Assembly: GCF_019443425.1 (NCBI RefSeq) | Contig: NZ_CP080382.1 | Coordinates: 3,038,001 to 3,102,000, forward strand | Length of the DNA stretch: 64,000 nt | From: Arthrobacter sp. PAMC25284 | GTDB taxonomy: Bacteria > Actinomycetota > Actinomycetes > Actinomycetales > Micrococcaceae | Reading direction: 5' to 3' | Shown here: positions 1 through 9,291 of the stretch, piece by piece | How the letters are laid out: each line of letters starts with the position of its first letter | How positions within the stretch are numbered: the first letter of the stretch is position 1 | Notes under the pieces: model-generated | What the model was told of the DNA's origin: nothing | What the model saw: the letters and a program-made list of their open reading frames with translations, nothing else | The model's database searches: none | Program-made: the position numbers and the translations under genes

Positions 1-494
1 CGAAGGTCGGCGGGGGCTCCACCTACCCGCAGCCACCAGAAAGGCGCCACCTGGGTGGTGGGGCTGACGGGGTCTTGCGGTTCGTGGAAGGTCCGGCTCG
101 CGGTGACGAAGTCGACGCCGGGATCGGCCGCGACCTGCGCCGCCTGGGCGGGCGTCATTTCCGCCGCGTACCCGTTCACCGCATCGCGGTAGACGCGGGC
201 TGCGGCGAAACCGAAGGTGCTTTGATGCGCGGCAGCCGTGGCGCCCGCATCCGCCACGGAGTCCTGCAGCACCACGATGTAGCTTTGTGCAGGCCCAGCG
301 GTCCCGGGAATGGCAGCCGGGGCGGATCCGGCGCCTGCGCTCAGCGCACCGGCGGTCAGCAGGAGCGCGGCGGCCGAGGCGAGCGCGGCTCTGAAGCGCG
401 AAGGAACCCTCCCGCGTGCATGACGCTGCGGCGGCCGCGGAAAACCGGCCGCCGCAGATGCGCGCTGATGATCTGATCCGGCACGAATGATCAT
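1..494 (-). CDS. Secreted S8 (subtilisin-like) peptidase, N-terminal part only
   Basis: The reading frame runs off the left edge, so only about 164 residues are present. It starts at ATG 494, five bases after GGGAGG. A long basic N-region (to about residue 40) leads into a hydrophobic Ala/Leu stretch (AALASAAALLLTAGALSAG), a Sec-type signal peptide. The next segment, YIVVLQDSVADAG followed by VYRDAVNGYAAEM and AQVAADPGVDFV, matches the inhibitor I9 propeptide found in front of secreted subtilases. The catalytic domain with its Asp-His-Ser triad would lie outside the window, so protease activity is inferred from the propeptide alone. Confidence 0.72.
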   Translation of the reverse strand, partial: MIIRAGSDHQRASAAAGFPRPPQRHARGRVPSRFRAALASAAALLLTAGALSAGAGSAPAAIPGTAGPAQSYIVVLQDSVADAGATAAAHQSTFGFAAARVYRDAVNGYAAEMTPAQAAQVAADPGVDFVTASRTFHEPQDPVSPTTQVAPFWWLRVGGAPADL

Positions 495-627
495 CGCGGC
501 CTCCCACTAAGCGTCGTCGCTATCGAGTGCCCCCCGCTCATTATTAAGCCCGTGTAACGGCCAAAAGGGAAGAAGCAATGCGGGATCACCGGCAGGAATC
601 TGTAGCCGGCGGCTCCTGCGGGGCCGG

Positions 628-1380
628 CTACGCCCGGTTCTCCTGGCCATCGTGCGCGGCCGGCTGGCCGCGGTCAGCGAGTTGGGCGCTGAGCTGGTCG
701 ATCTGGCGCGAGAGCCGGGCCACCTCACGCGTCAAGGCAGGGTCATTCCCGGCTGCGTCAGTGTCTCGATCGGCCACGTTTTCCACCAGCCACGATGCCA
801 CGGATGCGGTGACGACGCCGATGACGGCCACACCGCCGACCATCAGACCCGCGGCGACCAGCCGGCCGAGACCGGTCACCGGGTAATGGTCGCCGTAGCC
901 CACCGTGGTGATGGTCGTCATGGCCCACCACAGTGCGTCTCCGAAGGTAGTGAGGTTGGACCCCTCCGCGTTCTGTTCGACGTCGAGGACCGCCAGCGCG
1001 CCGGCGTAGATCAGCAGGGCAGCCGAGGCCATGACGTAGGCGACGATGCGGCCGCGGAGCGCGTTGCCGCCGGCCCGGTGAAAGAACTGCATCAGGGTGA
1101 TGAGCCGCAGCAGTTGTAAGGGCCGCAGGACCGGGAGGATTAGGAGCGCCAGTTCGTGCAGGTTCTTCAGGAACCACCGCTTGCGGCGGGGAGCCAGCCA
1201 CAGGTGTATCGCGTAGTCGAAGGCGAAGACCGCCCAAGTCACCCAGAACACCGCTTCCAAGGCCGAGTGCTGCGCCGGACGCAGACTCGCTATCACTTGC
1301 GCCGAGTAGGCCGCCAGGAACAGCACGGCCACACCAAGCATGGGCCACTCCGAATATTTGCTCCAAGTCGCTAAAGTCAT
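628..1380 (-). CDS. Ion channel, voltage-gated-like potassium channel
   Basis: A 250-residue membrane protein with hydrophobic segments near residues 12-32, 43-62, 78-97, 112-132 and 170-195. The segment around residues 155-164 reads TTITTVGYGD, the K+ selectivity filter with its pore helix. An Arg-containing helix (LRPLQLLRLI) resembles a degenerate S4 sensor. The C-terminus (about 200-250) is charged and heptad-like, suggesting a short coiled coil. The frame stays open upstream, but ATG 1380 is preferred because the residues before it are low-complexity. There is no Shine-Dalgarno; TAGCCT lies exactly 7 bases upstream, fitting a leaderless transcript. Confidence 0.85.
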   Translation of the reverse strand: MTLATWSKYSEWPMLGVAVLFLAAYSAQVIASLRPAQHSALEAVFWVTWAVFAFDYAIHLWLAPRRKRWFLKNLHELALLILPVLRPLQLLRLITLMQFFHRAGGNALRGRIVAYVMASAALLIYAGALAVLDVEQNAEGSNLTTFGDALWWAMTTITTVGYGDHYPVTGLGRLVAAGLMVGGVAVIGVVTASVASWLVENVADRDTDAAGNDPALTREVARLSRQIDQLSAQLADRGQPAAHDGQENRA

Positions 1381-1387
1381 GGATTCA

Positions 1388-1393
1388 AGGCTA
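1388..1393 (-). promoter_or_regulatory. Candidate -10 element for leaderless channel gene
   Basis: On the minus strand TAGCCT (TANNNT pattern) is followed by 7 bases and then the channel ATG, the geometry of leaderless actinobacterial genes. No good -35 is obvious. Inferred from spacing only. Confidence 0.35.
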
Positions 1394-1576
1394 TGCCAGG
1401 CCGGTAGCCGCACACCCCGTCCTCTGCCTGTCCTTTCCTGTCCCCGCCGGGACCTGAATCGGGGCCGGGCCGCAGCAGGATTCCGTTTTCGCGGTCGGTT
1501 CCGCCTGGCGGGTAGCCCGGCGGAACCGACCGCGGAGGCAAGGAATGATGCCGTTCGGCGCGGCGTTGGTCCGGAT

Positions 1577-2623
1577 ATGAAGCGTATTGGTTTCCTTTCT
1601 TTCGGCCATTGGTCCCCCGCCCCGGGCTCCCGGACCCGGACAGCGCAGGACATGCTCCTGCAGAGCATCGAACTCGCCGCCGCTGCTGAAGAACTCGGCA
1701 TCGACGGCGCGTTCTTCCGCGTCCATCACTTCGCGCGCCAGCAGGCCTCGCCGTTCCCGCTGCTCGCCGCGGTCGCCGCACGCACCCGCCGGATTGAGAT
1801 CGGCACCGGCGTGATCGACATGCGCTACGAAAATCCCCTCTACATGGCCGAAGAGGCCGCTGCCACCGACCTCATCAGCGGCAGTCGGCTGCAGCTGGGA
1901 ATCAGCCGCGGCTCACCTGAGCCGGCCCGCAACGGTGCTGCGGCGTTCGGCTATGTCCCGGCCGAGGGGGAGACCGACGCTGACATGGCGCGCCGGCACA
2001 CCGGGGATTTCCGCCGGTCCATCAGCGGCGCCGAAATGGTGGAGGCGGATCCGCGCTACGCCGGCGGCGCCACCGGCCGGCTGCCGGTGCAGCCGCAATC
2101 CCCGGGACTCTCCGAACGGGTCTGGTGGGGTGCCGGGACGCGGAAGACCGCGGTGTGGGCTGCCGAAATGGGCATGAACCTGATGAGCTCCACCTTGTTG
2201 ACCGAGGACACGGGGGTGCCCTTCGACGAACTCCAGGCCGAGCAGATCGGGCTCTTCCGCCAGGCCTGGGCGGATGCCGGCCATGAGCGCCCGCCGCGGA
2301 TTTCGGTCAGCCGCAGCGTCCTGCCCATCACCGACGAGGAAGACCAGAGCTACTTCGGTCTTTCCGCCCTCCGCGGAGGCCGTGACCAGGTGGGCCGGCT
2401 GGACGGCACCCTGGCGCGCTTCGGCAAGAGCTACGTCGGCGCGCCGGACGTCCTGGCCGGGCAACTGGCGGCAGACGCAGCGGTCCAGGCCGCCGATACC
2501 CTCTTGCTGACCATCCCGAACCAATTGGGCGTCGAGTACAACGCCAAGCTCCTCGACAACGTTCTCCAACATGTCGCGCCGGCGATCGGCTGGTCGCCGG
2601 CGGACTCCGGGCTGCGGAACTGA
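1577..2623 (+). CDS. LLM-class flavin-dependent oxidoreductase (luciferase-like monooxygenase)
   Basis: A 348-residue protein of the bacterial luciferase-like family, which use reduced flavin (FMNH2 or F420H2) in a TIM-barrel fold. Recognisable family segments are the N-terminal MKRIGFLSFGHW strand, GIDGAFFRVHHFARQ (about residue 40), RIEIGTGVIDMRYENP (about 75) and LQLGISRGSPEP (about 107). The substrate cannot be told from sequence. ATG 1577 is chosen because family homology begins there, although the frame is open further upstream into the divergent channel gene. No strong ribosome-binding site is seen. The gene converges on the ammonium transporter. Confidence 0.85.
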   Translation: MKRIGFLSFGHWSPAPGSRTRTAQDMLLQSIELAAAAEELGIDGAFFRVHHFARQQASPFPLLAAVAARTRRIEIGTGVIDMRYENPLYMAEEAAATDLISGSRLQLGISRGSPEPARNGAAAFGYVPAEGETDADMARRHTGDFRRSISGAEMVEADPRYAGGATGRLPVQPQSPGLSERVWWGAGTRKTAVWAAEMGMNLMSSTLLTEDTGVPFDELQAEQIGLFRQAWADAGHERPPRISVSRSVLPITDEEDQSYFGLSALRGGRDQVGRLDGTLARFGKSYVGAPDVLAGQLAADAAVQAADTLLLTIPNQLGVEYNAKLLDNVLQHVAPAIGWSPADSGLRN

Positions 2624-2675
2624 CGCCGGCGCCCGGACCGGGTGAGGAGAGTGTGCCTGGCGGGAGAAGGCTGCG

Positions 2676-4064
2676 CTAAACGAGGACGTCCTGCTCCTGC
2701 CGCTCTTGTGCGTGGGACGCTGGGGTGGGAAGTCGCTCTGGCGTCCCACCGTGACCGGCGGGCTGTCCGTGACCGGTGTGCTGGGTCTCGCGGACACCGG
2801 TGTGGGCATGGTGGCCGAAGGGGGTGAAGCGGCTCAGCGCGAGTTCGGCAAAGGCGTAGGCGGTCTCGGCGTGCTCGGAGCGGTCGACGCCGGCGACCTC
2901 GTCTTCGTGGCTAACGCGGAATCCCACGGTCTTGTGGATCGCCAGGCCGATTACTGCGGTGCCGAAAGCGGACACTGCCATGGTGATGAGGACGGCCACC
3001 GTCTGGGCGATGAGCTGCTGGGGGCCGCCGCCGTAGAGGAGGCCGCCGCCTTCGCCGTTGACGGGGAGAGCGATGAAACCGAGCGCCAGGGTGCCGATGA
3101 GGCCGCCGCCGAGGTGGACACCGACGACGTCGAGCGAATCATCGAAGCCGAACTTGAACTTCAGGTCCACAAATACGGCGCAGGCGGCGCCGGCGAGCAG
3201 GCCTAGTCCCAGGGCAGCGAGCGGGCTGATGTTCGCGCAGGACGGGGTGATTGCGACCAGGCCGGCGACGGCGCCTGAGGCTGCGCCGAGCGACGTCGGG
3301 TGGCCGTGGCGGATCTTTTCCGTCGCGAGCCAACTGATTACGGCTGCTGCCGGGGCTGCCAGCGTGTTGATCCAGATGAGGCCGGCCTGTTCCACGGTGG
3401 TGGCGGCGCCGGCGTTGAAGCCGAACCAGCCGAACCACAGGATACCGGCGCCGAGCATGATGAAGGGGATGTTGTGCGGGCGGTGGGCCGGGTCCTTGCC
3501 GAAGCCGTGGCGGTTGCCCAGGATCAGGACCAGGACCAGCGCCGCGGTGCCCGAGGCGATTTCGACGACCGTGCCGCCGGCGAAGTCGATGACCTGGCCG
3601 AAGACATTACTGACGGCTCCTCCGGCGCTCATCAGGCCGCCTCCCCACACCATGTAGGCGATGGGGCAGTAGACCGCGGTGATCCAGACGGGGACAAAAA
3701 CGATCCAGGCAGTGAATTTGGTCCGGTCGGCGATGGCGCCACTGATCAGGGCCACGGTGATGATCGCGAAGGTTGCGCTGTAGCCGGCCTTGATCAGGTC
3801 CGGCGAGCCGATGATGTTGCTCAGCCCGAAGCTGGTCAACGGGCTGCCGACGATGCCGAGGACGCCGTCGCCGGTGCTCATCGAGTATCCCCACAGGACC
3901 CAGACGACCCCGACGATGCCGACGGAGACGAAGCTCATCATCATCATGTTCAGGGCCGCCTTGGCCCGGGTCATGCCGCCGTAAAAGAGGCCCAGTGCCG
4001 GGGTCATCAGCAGCACCATGGCCGCCGACACCATCATCCAGACGCTTCCCGCAGTGAGTTCCAC
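2676..4064 (-). CDS. amt: Ammonium transporter, Amt/MEP/Rh family
   Basis: A 462-residue polytopic protein with about 11 membrane helices that imports ammonium. Family hallmarks are GLFYGGMTRAK near residue 30, the pore-histidine regions PHNIPF and VGVHLGGGLIGT (the twin histidines of AmtB), and the FGWFGFNAGAA helix. The cytoplasmic tail is unusually long and His-rich (residues about 405-462, with several GH and HH pairs). The start is GTG 4064 (VELTAGSVW), 7 bases after AAGGGA; an upstream extension would be hydrophilic and unsupported. No glnK follows it in the window. Two GlnR-like boxes lie upstream, suggesting nitrogen control. Confidence 0.93.
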   Translation of the reverse strand: MELTAGSVWMMVSAAMVLLMTPALGLFYGGMTRAKAALNMMMMSFVSVGIVGVVWVLWGYSMSTGDGVLGIVGSPLTSFGLSNIIGSPDLIKAGYSATFAIITVALISGAIADRTKFTAWIVFVPVWITAVYCPIAYMVWGGGLMSAGGAVSNVFGQVIDFAGGTVVEIASGTAALVLVLILGNRHGFGKDPAHRPHNIPFIMLGAGILWFGWFGFNAGAATTVEQAGLIWINTLAAPAAAVISWLATEKIRHGHPTSLGAASGAVAGLVAITPSCANISPLAALGLGLLAGAACAVFVDLKFKFGFDDSLDVVGVHLGGGLIGTLALGFIALPVNGEGGGLLYGGGPQQLIAQTVAVLITMAVSAFGTAVIGLAIHKTVGFRVSHEDEVAGVDRSEHAETAYAFAELALSRFTPFGHHAHTGVRETQHTGHGQPAGHGGTPERLPTPASHAQERQEQDVLV

Positions 4065-4172
4065 CTGCGTGTCCCTTCGTATCAATCCGCCGCACCGGGG
4101 GCGGACCGCCGCCGGCTCCCCCGATCCAGGTTCAATCCTCGCCGGGCTGTGTTTCCGGTGATGAGGCGGCAA

Positions 4173-4242
4173 GTTGCGGGCACGTTACAGGAATGGCACC
4201 GCGCGTGAAGATCGCGTGACCGTGGTGTTTCGGGAATGTTAG
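4173..4242 (-). promoter_or_regulatory. Two GlnR-like boxes upstream of the ammonium transporter
   Basis: Read on the minus strand, 4242-4227 is CTAAC-N6-GAAAC and 4188-4173 is GTAAC-N6-GCAAC. Both fit the actinobacterial GlnR pattern GTNAC-N6-GAAAC closely. They lie 109-178 bases upstream of the GTG start, where a nitrogen-starvation activator would bind. The sequence match is seen; the regulator is inferred. Confidence 0.4.
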
Positions 4243-4329
4243 CGGGGACTCTTCCCGGCCGTATCCGGTGCGCCCCGTTGGCGCTCCGCCGGAGAACTGC
4301 TGCCGAACGGGCAGTATCCTGCCGTGACT

Positions 4330-4575
4330 TCAGCCCTTGTAGTTCCGGACCTGATTCACCGGGCGGACCTCCGCCTCGTCCGGGTTTTCGCCATATTGTT
4401 TCTTCGCACGCCGTTGCCTCAGCAGGTCCCAGGCCTGGTCGAGGTCCTCTTCAATGCGCTTCACCCGCTGGCGCTCCGGGGTCTCCTCCTCTCCGGCCGC
4501 CGCGGTCCGCTCGCGAAGGTCGCGCTCCTCCTCCACCAGCGACTGGATGCGCCGGAGGATGTCCTGTTCGTCCAC
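4330..4575 (-). CDS. DUF2630 family small protein
   Basis: An 81-residue, highly charged helical protein (ILRRIQSLVEEERDLRER at the N-terminus, then a second helix around RIEEDLDQAWDLLRQRRA). The pattern matches the DUF2630 family of small actinobacterial proteins, which has no known function. It is probably a cytosolic helical hairpin. The start is GTG 4575 with AGGA six bases before it. No operon partner is evident; the transporter lies downstream on the same strand after about 265 bases. Confidence 0.75.
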   Translation of the reverse strand: MDEQDILRRIQSLVEEERDLRERTAAAGEEETPERQRVKRIEEDLDQAWDLLRQRRAKKQYGENPDEAEVRPVNQVRNYKG

Positions 4576-4845
4576 GGTGTCCTGCTTCCTGGAGTGGCGT
4601 CTACCGTCAGGGTAGTAATCGGCGCCACCTTTGGCCAGACCGCTCTACGGCACGCCGGGGCGCAGGGATCTCAGCCGTTTCGACGATCGGGTGCCCCGCT
4701 CGACGTTCCCGCGCATCGGGCGGGCACCGGACCGTCGATTCGTTGCGACTCCTGGCTGTCAGAAACGCCGGTCCGCGGTATCCTGAATCCTGGCCGGCAT
4801 ATTGCATAAATCGATCCTTCCTGCCCGGCCAGGAGAGGAAACGTC

Positions 4846-5055
4846 ATGCCAGGGAAGCTGCACCTCACTCCGGACGATGAATTCCCGGAGGACCTCAGCG
4901 CGGTCGACACCACGGCACTGCAGATCCTGGACAGCCAGGTCCAGCGCCAGCTCGACTACGAGTACGTCGCGGAGGGTGAACCCCATCCGGAAACTGAGTT
5001 CCGGCACTACGACCTGGACGAGGAATTCAGCGAAAGGGACACGCGGAGCGCCTAG
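4846..5055 (+). CDS. Small acidic hypothetical protein
   Basis: A 69-residue acidic protein with an excellent ribosome-binding site (AGGAGAGGAAACGTC before ATG 4846). It contains the helix-like stretch TTALQILDSQVQRQLDYEY and a tail rich in Asp and Glu (HYDLDEEFSERD). I do not recognise the family. It is followed after 33 bases by the APC permease and may share its transcript. Confidence 0.7.
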   Translation: MPGKLHLTPDDEFPEDLSAVDTTALQILDSQVQRQLDYEYVAEGEPHPETEFRHYDLDEEFSERDTRSA

Positions 5056-5088
5056 CCAGCCGCGGCCCGGACAGTAGACTCCCACATC

Positions 5089-6408
5089 ATGGCTGACGAA
5101 AAGAAACTCTCCCTGGCAGGATCTGTCTCTCTCGGCACCGGCGTGATGATCGGGGCGGGGATCTTTGCGCTGGTGGGCCAGGTCGCGGGCTTGGCCGGAG
5201 GCCTCGTGCCCGCAGCATTCCTGGCCGGGGCCGTCGTCGTGGCGTTCAGCGCGTATTCGTACGTGAAGTACTCCGGCTCCAACCCATCCTCCGGCGGCAT
5301 CGCGATGCTGCTCAAGGATGCCTACGGCCCCGGAGTTATCGCAGGGTCCTTCTCCTTGTTTATGTACGTGTCCATGGTGATCGCGGAAAGCCTCCTCGCC
5401 AGGACGTTCGGTACCTACCTCCTGCGCCCCTTTGGGCTTCAGGGATCGCCGGTCCTGGTGCCGGTGCTGGGCGTCGCCGCCATAGCGCTCGCCGCCGTCG
5501 TCAATCTCGTGGGCAACCGGCTCGTGGAGAAGTCTGCGACCGTGACCGCGGCAGTGAAAATCCTCGGCATCGCCGCCCTGGCCATCGCGGGCCTTGTGGC
5601 TGCCGGCCCGTCCTCCTTGGGAAAAGTGCTCAGCGGGGGAGCCGGGCAGGCTCCCGACCAGGGCATTCTGGGCTTCCTGGCTGGTACCACGCTGTGCATC
5701 CTGGCTTACAAGGGGTTCACGACGATCACCAACCAGGGCGGCGACATCCAGGAGCCCAAAAAGAACATCGGCCGCTCCATCATCATTGCCCTTGCGCTCT
5801 GCACCGTCATCTACCTATTGCTCACGGTCTCCGTGACGGGCAGCCTCACTGTCCCGGAGATCGTCGAGGCCAGGGACTACGCGCTCGCCGAAGCTGCCGA
5901 ACCCCTGTTCGGTGCTTGGGGCGTCGGGCTGACGATCGCGCTGGCCGTAGTGGCCACGCTGTCCGGGCTCCTGGCGAGCATCTATTCGGTGTCCAGGCTC
6001 TACGCCATGCTCCAGGACATGAAACAGGCGCCAGGGCTACCCGGCGACATCAAACACGAGCCGCTGCTGATCACGGCCGGCCTGGCCATCATCGTGACCG
6101 TATTCTTCGACCTGAGCCAGATTGCGTCGCTCGGTGCGCTGCTCTACATCGCCATGGATATTGCCATTCATGTGGGAGTCATCCGGCATCTCAGCGGCGA
6201 CATCGGGGCCAAGCGCTGGATCCCCGCCGTGGCGATTCTTCTGGACGTCGCCGTCGTGGTGCCGTTTGTCCTCATCAAGGCGGGGCAGGATCCGTTGACA
6301 GTCGGTATTGCGGCCGCTGTCGCCCTGGTGATCTTCGTGGCCCAATGGTGGGCCGTAAGCCGCCGGGACCACACGTTCGAAACAACTGGTCAGGAGGCCG
6401 GATCGTGA
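5089..6408 (+). CDS. APC-superfamily amino acid permease
   Basis: A 439-residue membrane protein with about 12 hydrophobic helices. TM1 carries the unwound substrate-binding motif GVMIGAGIFAL (residues about 18-28), typical of the amino acid-polyamine-cation superfamily; GFTTITNQGGDIQEPKKNIGR (about 210-230) matches the conserved TM6-loop region. Substrate specificity cannot be read. The stop overlaps the GTG start of the DUF2254 gene by four bases, so the two membrane proteins are translationally coupled. Confidence 0.9.
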   Translation: MADEKKLSLAGSVSLGTGVMIGAGIFALVGQVAGLAGGLVPAAFLAGAVVVAFSAYSYVKYSGSNPSSGGIAMLLKDAYGPGVIAGSFSLFMYVSMVIAESLLARTFGTYLLRPFGLQGSPVLVPVLGVAAIALAAVVNLVGNRLVEKSATVTAAVKILGIAALAIAGLVAAGPSSLGKVLSGGAGQAPDQGILGFLAGTTLCILAYKGFTTITNQGGDIQEPKKNIGRSIIIALALCTVIYLLLTVSVTGSLTVPEIVEARDYALAEAAEPLFGAWGVGLTIALAVVATLSGLLASIYSVSRLYAMLQDMKQAPGLPGDIKHEPLLITAGLAIIVTVFFDLSQIASLGALLYIAMDIAIHVGVIRHLSGDIGAKRWIPAVAILLDVAVVVPFVLIKAGQDPLTVGIAAAVALVIFVAQWWAVSRRDHTFETTGQEAGS

Positions 6409-7760
6409 GAGGCAGATTCCGTGTGATCCGGGAGGCGTTCCGTTCCTTACTGTGGCCGATCCCCGCAGTGGCGGTCGCCCTGGCAGTGGTGCTGGGCTTT
6501 TGGCTCCCCAGCCTCGACAGCGTCTACGACGAAAACGTCCCGACGGTGTTCAGGGCCTATCTCTTCGGCGGTGGTCCTGACGCGGCACGGGCAGTCCTGC
6601 AAGCGGTGTCCGGCTCCCTCATTACGGTGACGTCCCTGACCTTCTCGCTGACAGTAGTCACCCTGCAGTTGGCCAGCAGCCAGTTTTCGCCGCGGCTGCT
6701 GCGAACATTCACGAGCGACAGCTTCGTGCACTGGACGCTCGCGCTCTTTCTCGGCACCTTTGCCTATTCCCTGACAGTGCTCCGGACAGTCCGCACCGCC
6801 GCCGACCAGCAGAGCGAGTTTGTCCCGGACATTGCGGTGACCATGGCGTTCGTCTTCGCCATCGCCAGCGTGGTTGGACTCGTCCTGTTCCTGGCGCACC
6901 TCACCCGGGAGATCCGGGTGGAAACCATGATGCGGAAGGTCCAGGGAGAAACTCTCGAAACCATCAATGTCGTTTATCCCGAAGACCCGGCCGGCCGGCT
7001 GCCCGAGCCCCGGGCGCCCAGCAACGCCGTCAGCATCGAGGCTGCCTCCTCCGGGTTCCTGACTTCCGTCGACCCTAAGATACTGGTCGGGGCCGCCAAG
7101 CAGTCACGGGCTGTTATCCGCATCGATGTAGACCCCGGAAGCTCACTGATTGCCGGGGTCCCGTTCGCCACGGTCTGGCCCGACGATGCGCGGGATCACC
7201 TGAACGAGGAAGAAACCGAGACTCTGACGGCCGCCGTCCATAGCGCCGCCGGAACCGGTTTTGAACGGACAGCGGCCCAGGACCCGGCATTCGGATTCCG
7301 GCAGCTCGCCGACGTCGCCGCGCGGGCGTTGTCGCCCGGGATCAATGACCCGACGACGGCAGTCCACGTCCTGGCGCATCTCTCCAGTCTGTTGTGCTTC
7401 CTGGTCGAGCGGGACATGCGCGACCGCGTCGTGGCCGATGACGACGGAAAGGCAAGGGTGGTCCTGGCACTCCCCGGGTTCGCGTCCCTGCTGGAGCTGT
7501 CCTTGGCGCAGGCCCGCCGCTACGGGCTACAGGATCCCGAGGTAGGCGAACGCATCATCACACTGCTGCAGGAGGTGGCCTGGCGCGACAACGGCGGCCG
7601 CCATCGGGAGGCCCTTGCCATGCAACTCAGCGAGCTGAGGGCCACCATCGACGCCCAAGAGTACACCGACGCCGAGCGGGACCGTCTCCTGACCCGGTGC
7701 CAAGACGTCGAAGCAGCCTTGGCCAGCAGCATTCCGCCGCACCGCAGGGCCCGCCGCTAG
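6405..7760 (+). CDS. DUF2254 predicted membrane protein
   Basis: A 451-residue protein with four N-terminal membrane helices (about 15-35, 60-85, 105-125, 145-170) and a soluble C-terminal half. SLTFSLTVVTLQLASSQFSPR near residue 80 and LADVAARALSPGINDPTTAV near 305 are the conserved signatures of DUF2254. Its role is unknown. GTG 6405 follows AGGAGG and overlaps the permease stop, which fixes the start despite an open frame far upstream. Confidence 0.88.
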   Translation: MRGRFRVIREAFRSLLWPIPAVAVALAVVLGFWLPSLDSVYDENVPTVFRAYLFGGGPDAARAVLQAVSGSLITVTSLTFSLTVVTLQLASSQFSPRLLRTFTSDSFVHWTLALFLGTFAYSLTVLRTVRTAADQQSEFVPDIAVTMAFVFAIASVVGLVLFLAHLTREIRVETMMRKVQGETLETINVVYPEDPAGRLPEPRAPSNAVSIEAASSGFLTSVDPKILVGAAKQSRAVIRIDVDPGSSLIAGVPFATVWPDDARDHLNEEETETLTAAVHSAAGTGFERTAAQDPAFGFRQLADVAARALSPGINDPTTAVHVLAHLSSLLCFLVERDMRDRVVADDDGKARVVLALPGFASLLELSLAQARRYGLQDPEVGERIITLLQEVAWRDNGGRHREALAMQLSELRATIDAQEYTDAERDRLLTRCQDVEAALASSIPPHRRARR

Positions 7761-7943
7761 CCACCGCGGGACGCGCCGGTCCCGGTACGCAAAACAGGCA
7801 CAAAGGCCCTCAACAGTGCCCGGTGAGTGACGGATAGTGGGAGGACCGGACGCGGGCTCAGGACCCCGGCGGCGTCCGTGGGCCATCCTGAACGCAGGGC
7901 CCAACGAGGCTGGCATCCGGGGTTCAACTGGAAAGCCGTACTG

Positions 7944-9288
7944 ATGAGCATCTTTGAGGACAGGGTCGACGCCGGTCGGCGGCTGGGCCGGCGGGTGGCG
8001 GAACTGCGCGGCCAGGACGTCGTAGTCCTGGGCCTTCCGCGGGGCGGTGTTCCTGTCGCCTACGAGGTCGCGGCGGCCTTGGACGCACCCCTGGACGTGA
8101 TCGTGGTGCGAAAGCTGGGACTCCCTTACCAGCCGGAGCTTGCCATGGGGGCTATCGGCGAAGGCGGGGGCCCGGGTCCTGGAGGATCAGGTGCTCGCCC
8201 ACTCGAGGGTGGACGGCGCCGAGCTTCGGGCCGTCGAGGACCATGAGCGCGCCATACTGGAATCCCGGGTGATCCGCTTCCGAAAAGGCCGGAGCCGCCT
8301 GGATCTCACCGGCCGCATTGCGTTGATTGTCGACGACGGGATCGCCACCGGCTCCACCGCCCGGGTGGCCTGCCGGATCGCCCGGCAACAGGGTGCAGCA
8401 CGGGTGATTCTCGCCGTTCCCGTCGCCCCGGCGGAGACCCTGGCGGCCCTGACGGAGCCGGACGAGGTCGTCTGCTTGGCCACACCCCCGCAGTTCACCG
8501 CCGTCGGCTACCATTACCGGGATTTCTCTCCGACAGAGGATGACGAAGTCGTGAAGCTGCTGGACCTCGCAGCCCAACGGCTCAAGGATCCCCCACCCGC
8601 CGCCCGGAACGCCGTGGCGGGGCGCGCCGACACCGATGAGGAAGTCCGGATCGAGGCCGGTGGCGTGCTGCTCGAAGGGCACCTGCACCTGCCCGTTCCC
8701 GCCCACGGCGTCGTGCTGTTCGCGCACGGCAGCGGCAGCAGCCGGCACAGCCCGCGCAACCGGTACGTGGCCGGCGTCCTCCAGCAGGCGGGGCTCGGCA
8801 CGCTGCTGCTGGATTTGCTGACCCCGGCGGAGGAGCGCAACCGCGCCAACGTCTTCGACATTCCACTCCTGGCCCGCAGGCTGGCCTCGGCCACGGCCTG
8901 GCTGGCAGGCCGGGCGGACACCGCCACCAGCTCCATCGGCTATTTTGGTGCGAGCACCGGTGCGGCAGCGGCGCTGTGGGCGGCGTCCGGGCCCTCCGCC
9001 CGGGTGGCTGCCATCGTGTCCCGCGGCGGGCGGCCGGAACTGGCCGGTCCGCGGCTGTCCGACGTGAGCGCGCCGACGCTGCTGATTGTGGGCAGCTTCG
9101 ACTATGAGGTCGTGGAGCTCAACCGCCGGGCCAAAGCGATGCTGCATTGCCCCAACCAGCTTGCCGTGGTTCAGGGAGCCACCCACCTGTTTGAGGAAAC
9201 CGGTACGCTGGCCGCGGCGGCCATTCTCGCGAGGGACTGGTTCGTCCGGTACCTGATGCCAACAGCCACGACCTACCCCGAGGAGTAA
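7944..9288 (+). pseudogene. Phosphoribosyltransferase / alpha-beta hydrolase fusion, broken by a +1 frameshift
   Basis: From ATG 7944 the protein begins as a PRTase ([18 protein letters not shown], residues about 25-42). The frame breaks at a run of five Gs (8166-8170). Removing one G restores [18 protein letters not shown] and gives a continuous protein of about 447 residues. The second part holds the PRPP-binding loop IVDDGIATGSTAR, then from about residue 230 a dienelactone-hydrolase-like domain with LFAHGSGSS, nucleophile region GYFGASTGAAAA and a late His in GATHLFEE. Such PRTase-hydrolase fusions occur in actinobacteria. The downstream DUF302 gene starts 3 bases after the stop. Sequencing error is more likely than real gene loss. 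Confidence 0.8.
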
Positions 9289-9291
9289 CTA

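Noticed and set aside
3300..4208. Long open frame (302 codons) on the plus strand across the ammonium transporter
   Set aside because: It is antisense to a clear transporter; its composition (His/Asp/Gly/Arg-rich) is the typical shadow of a high-GC gene.
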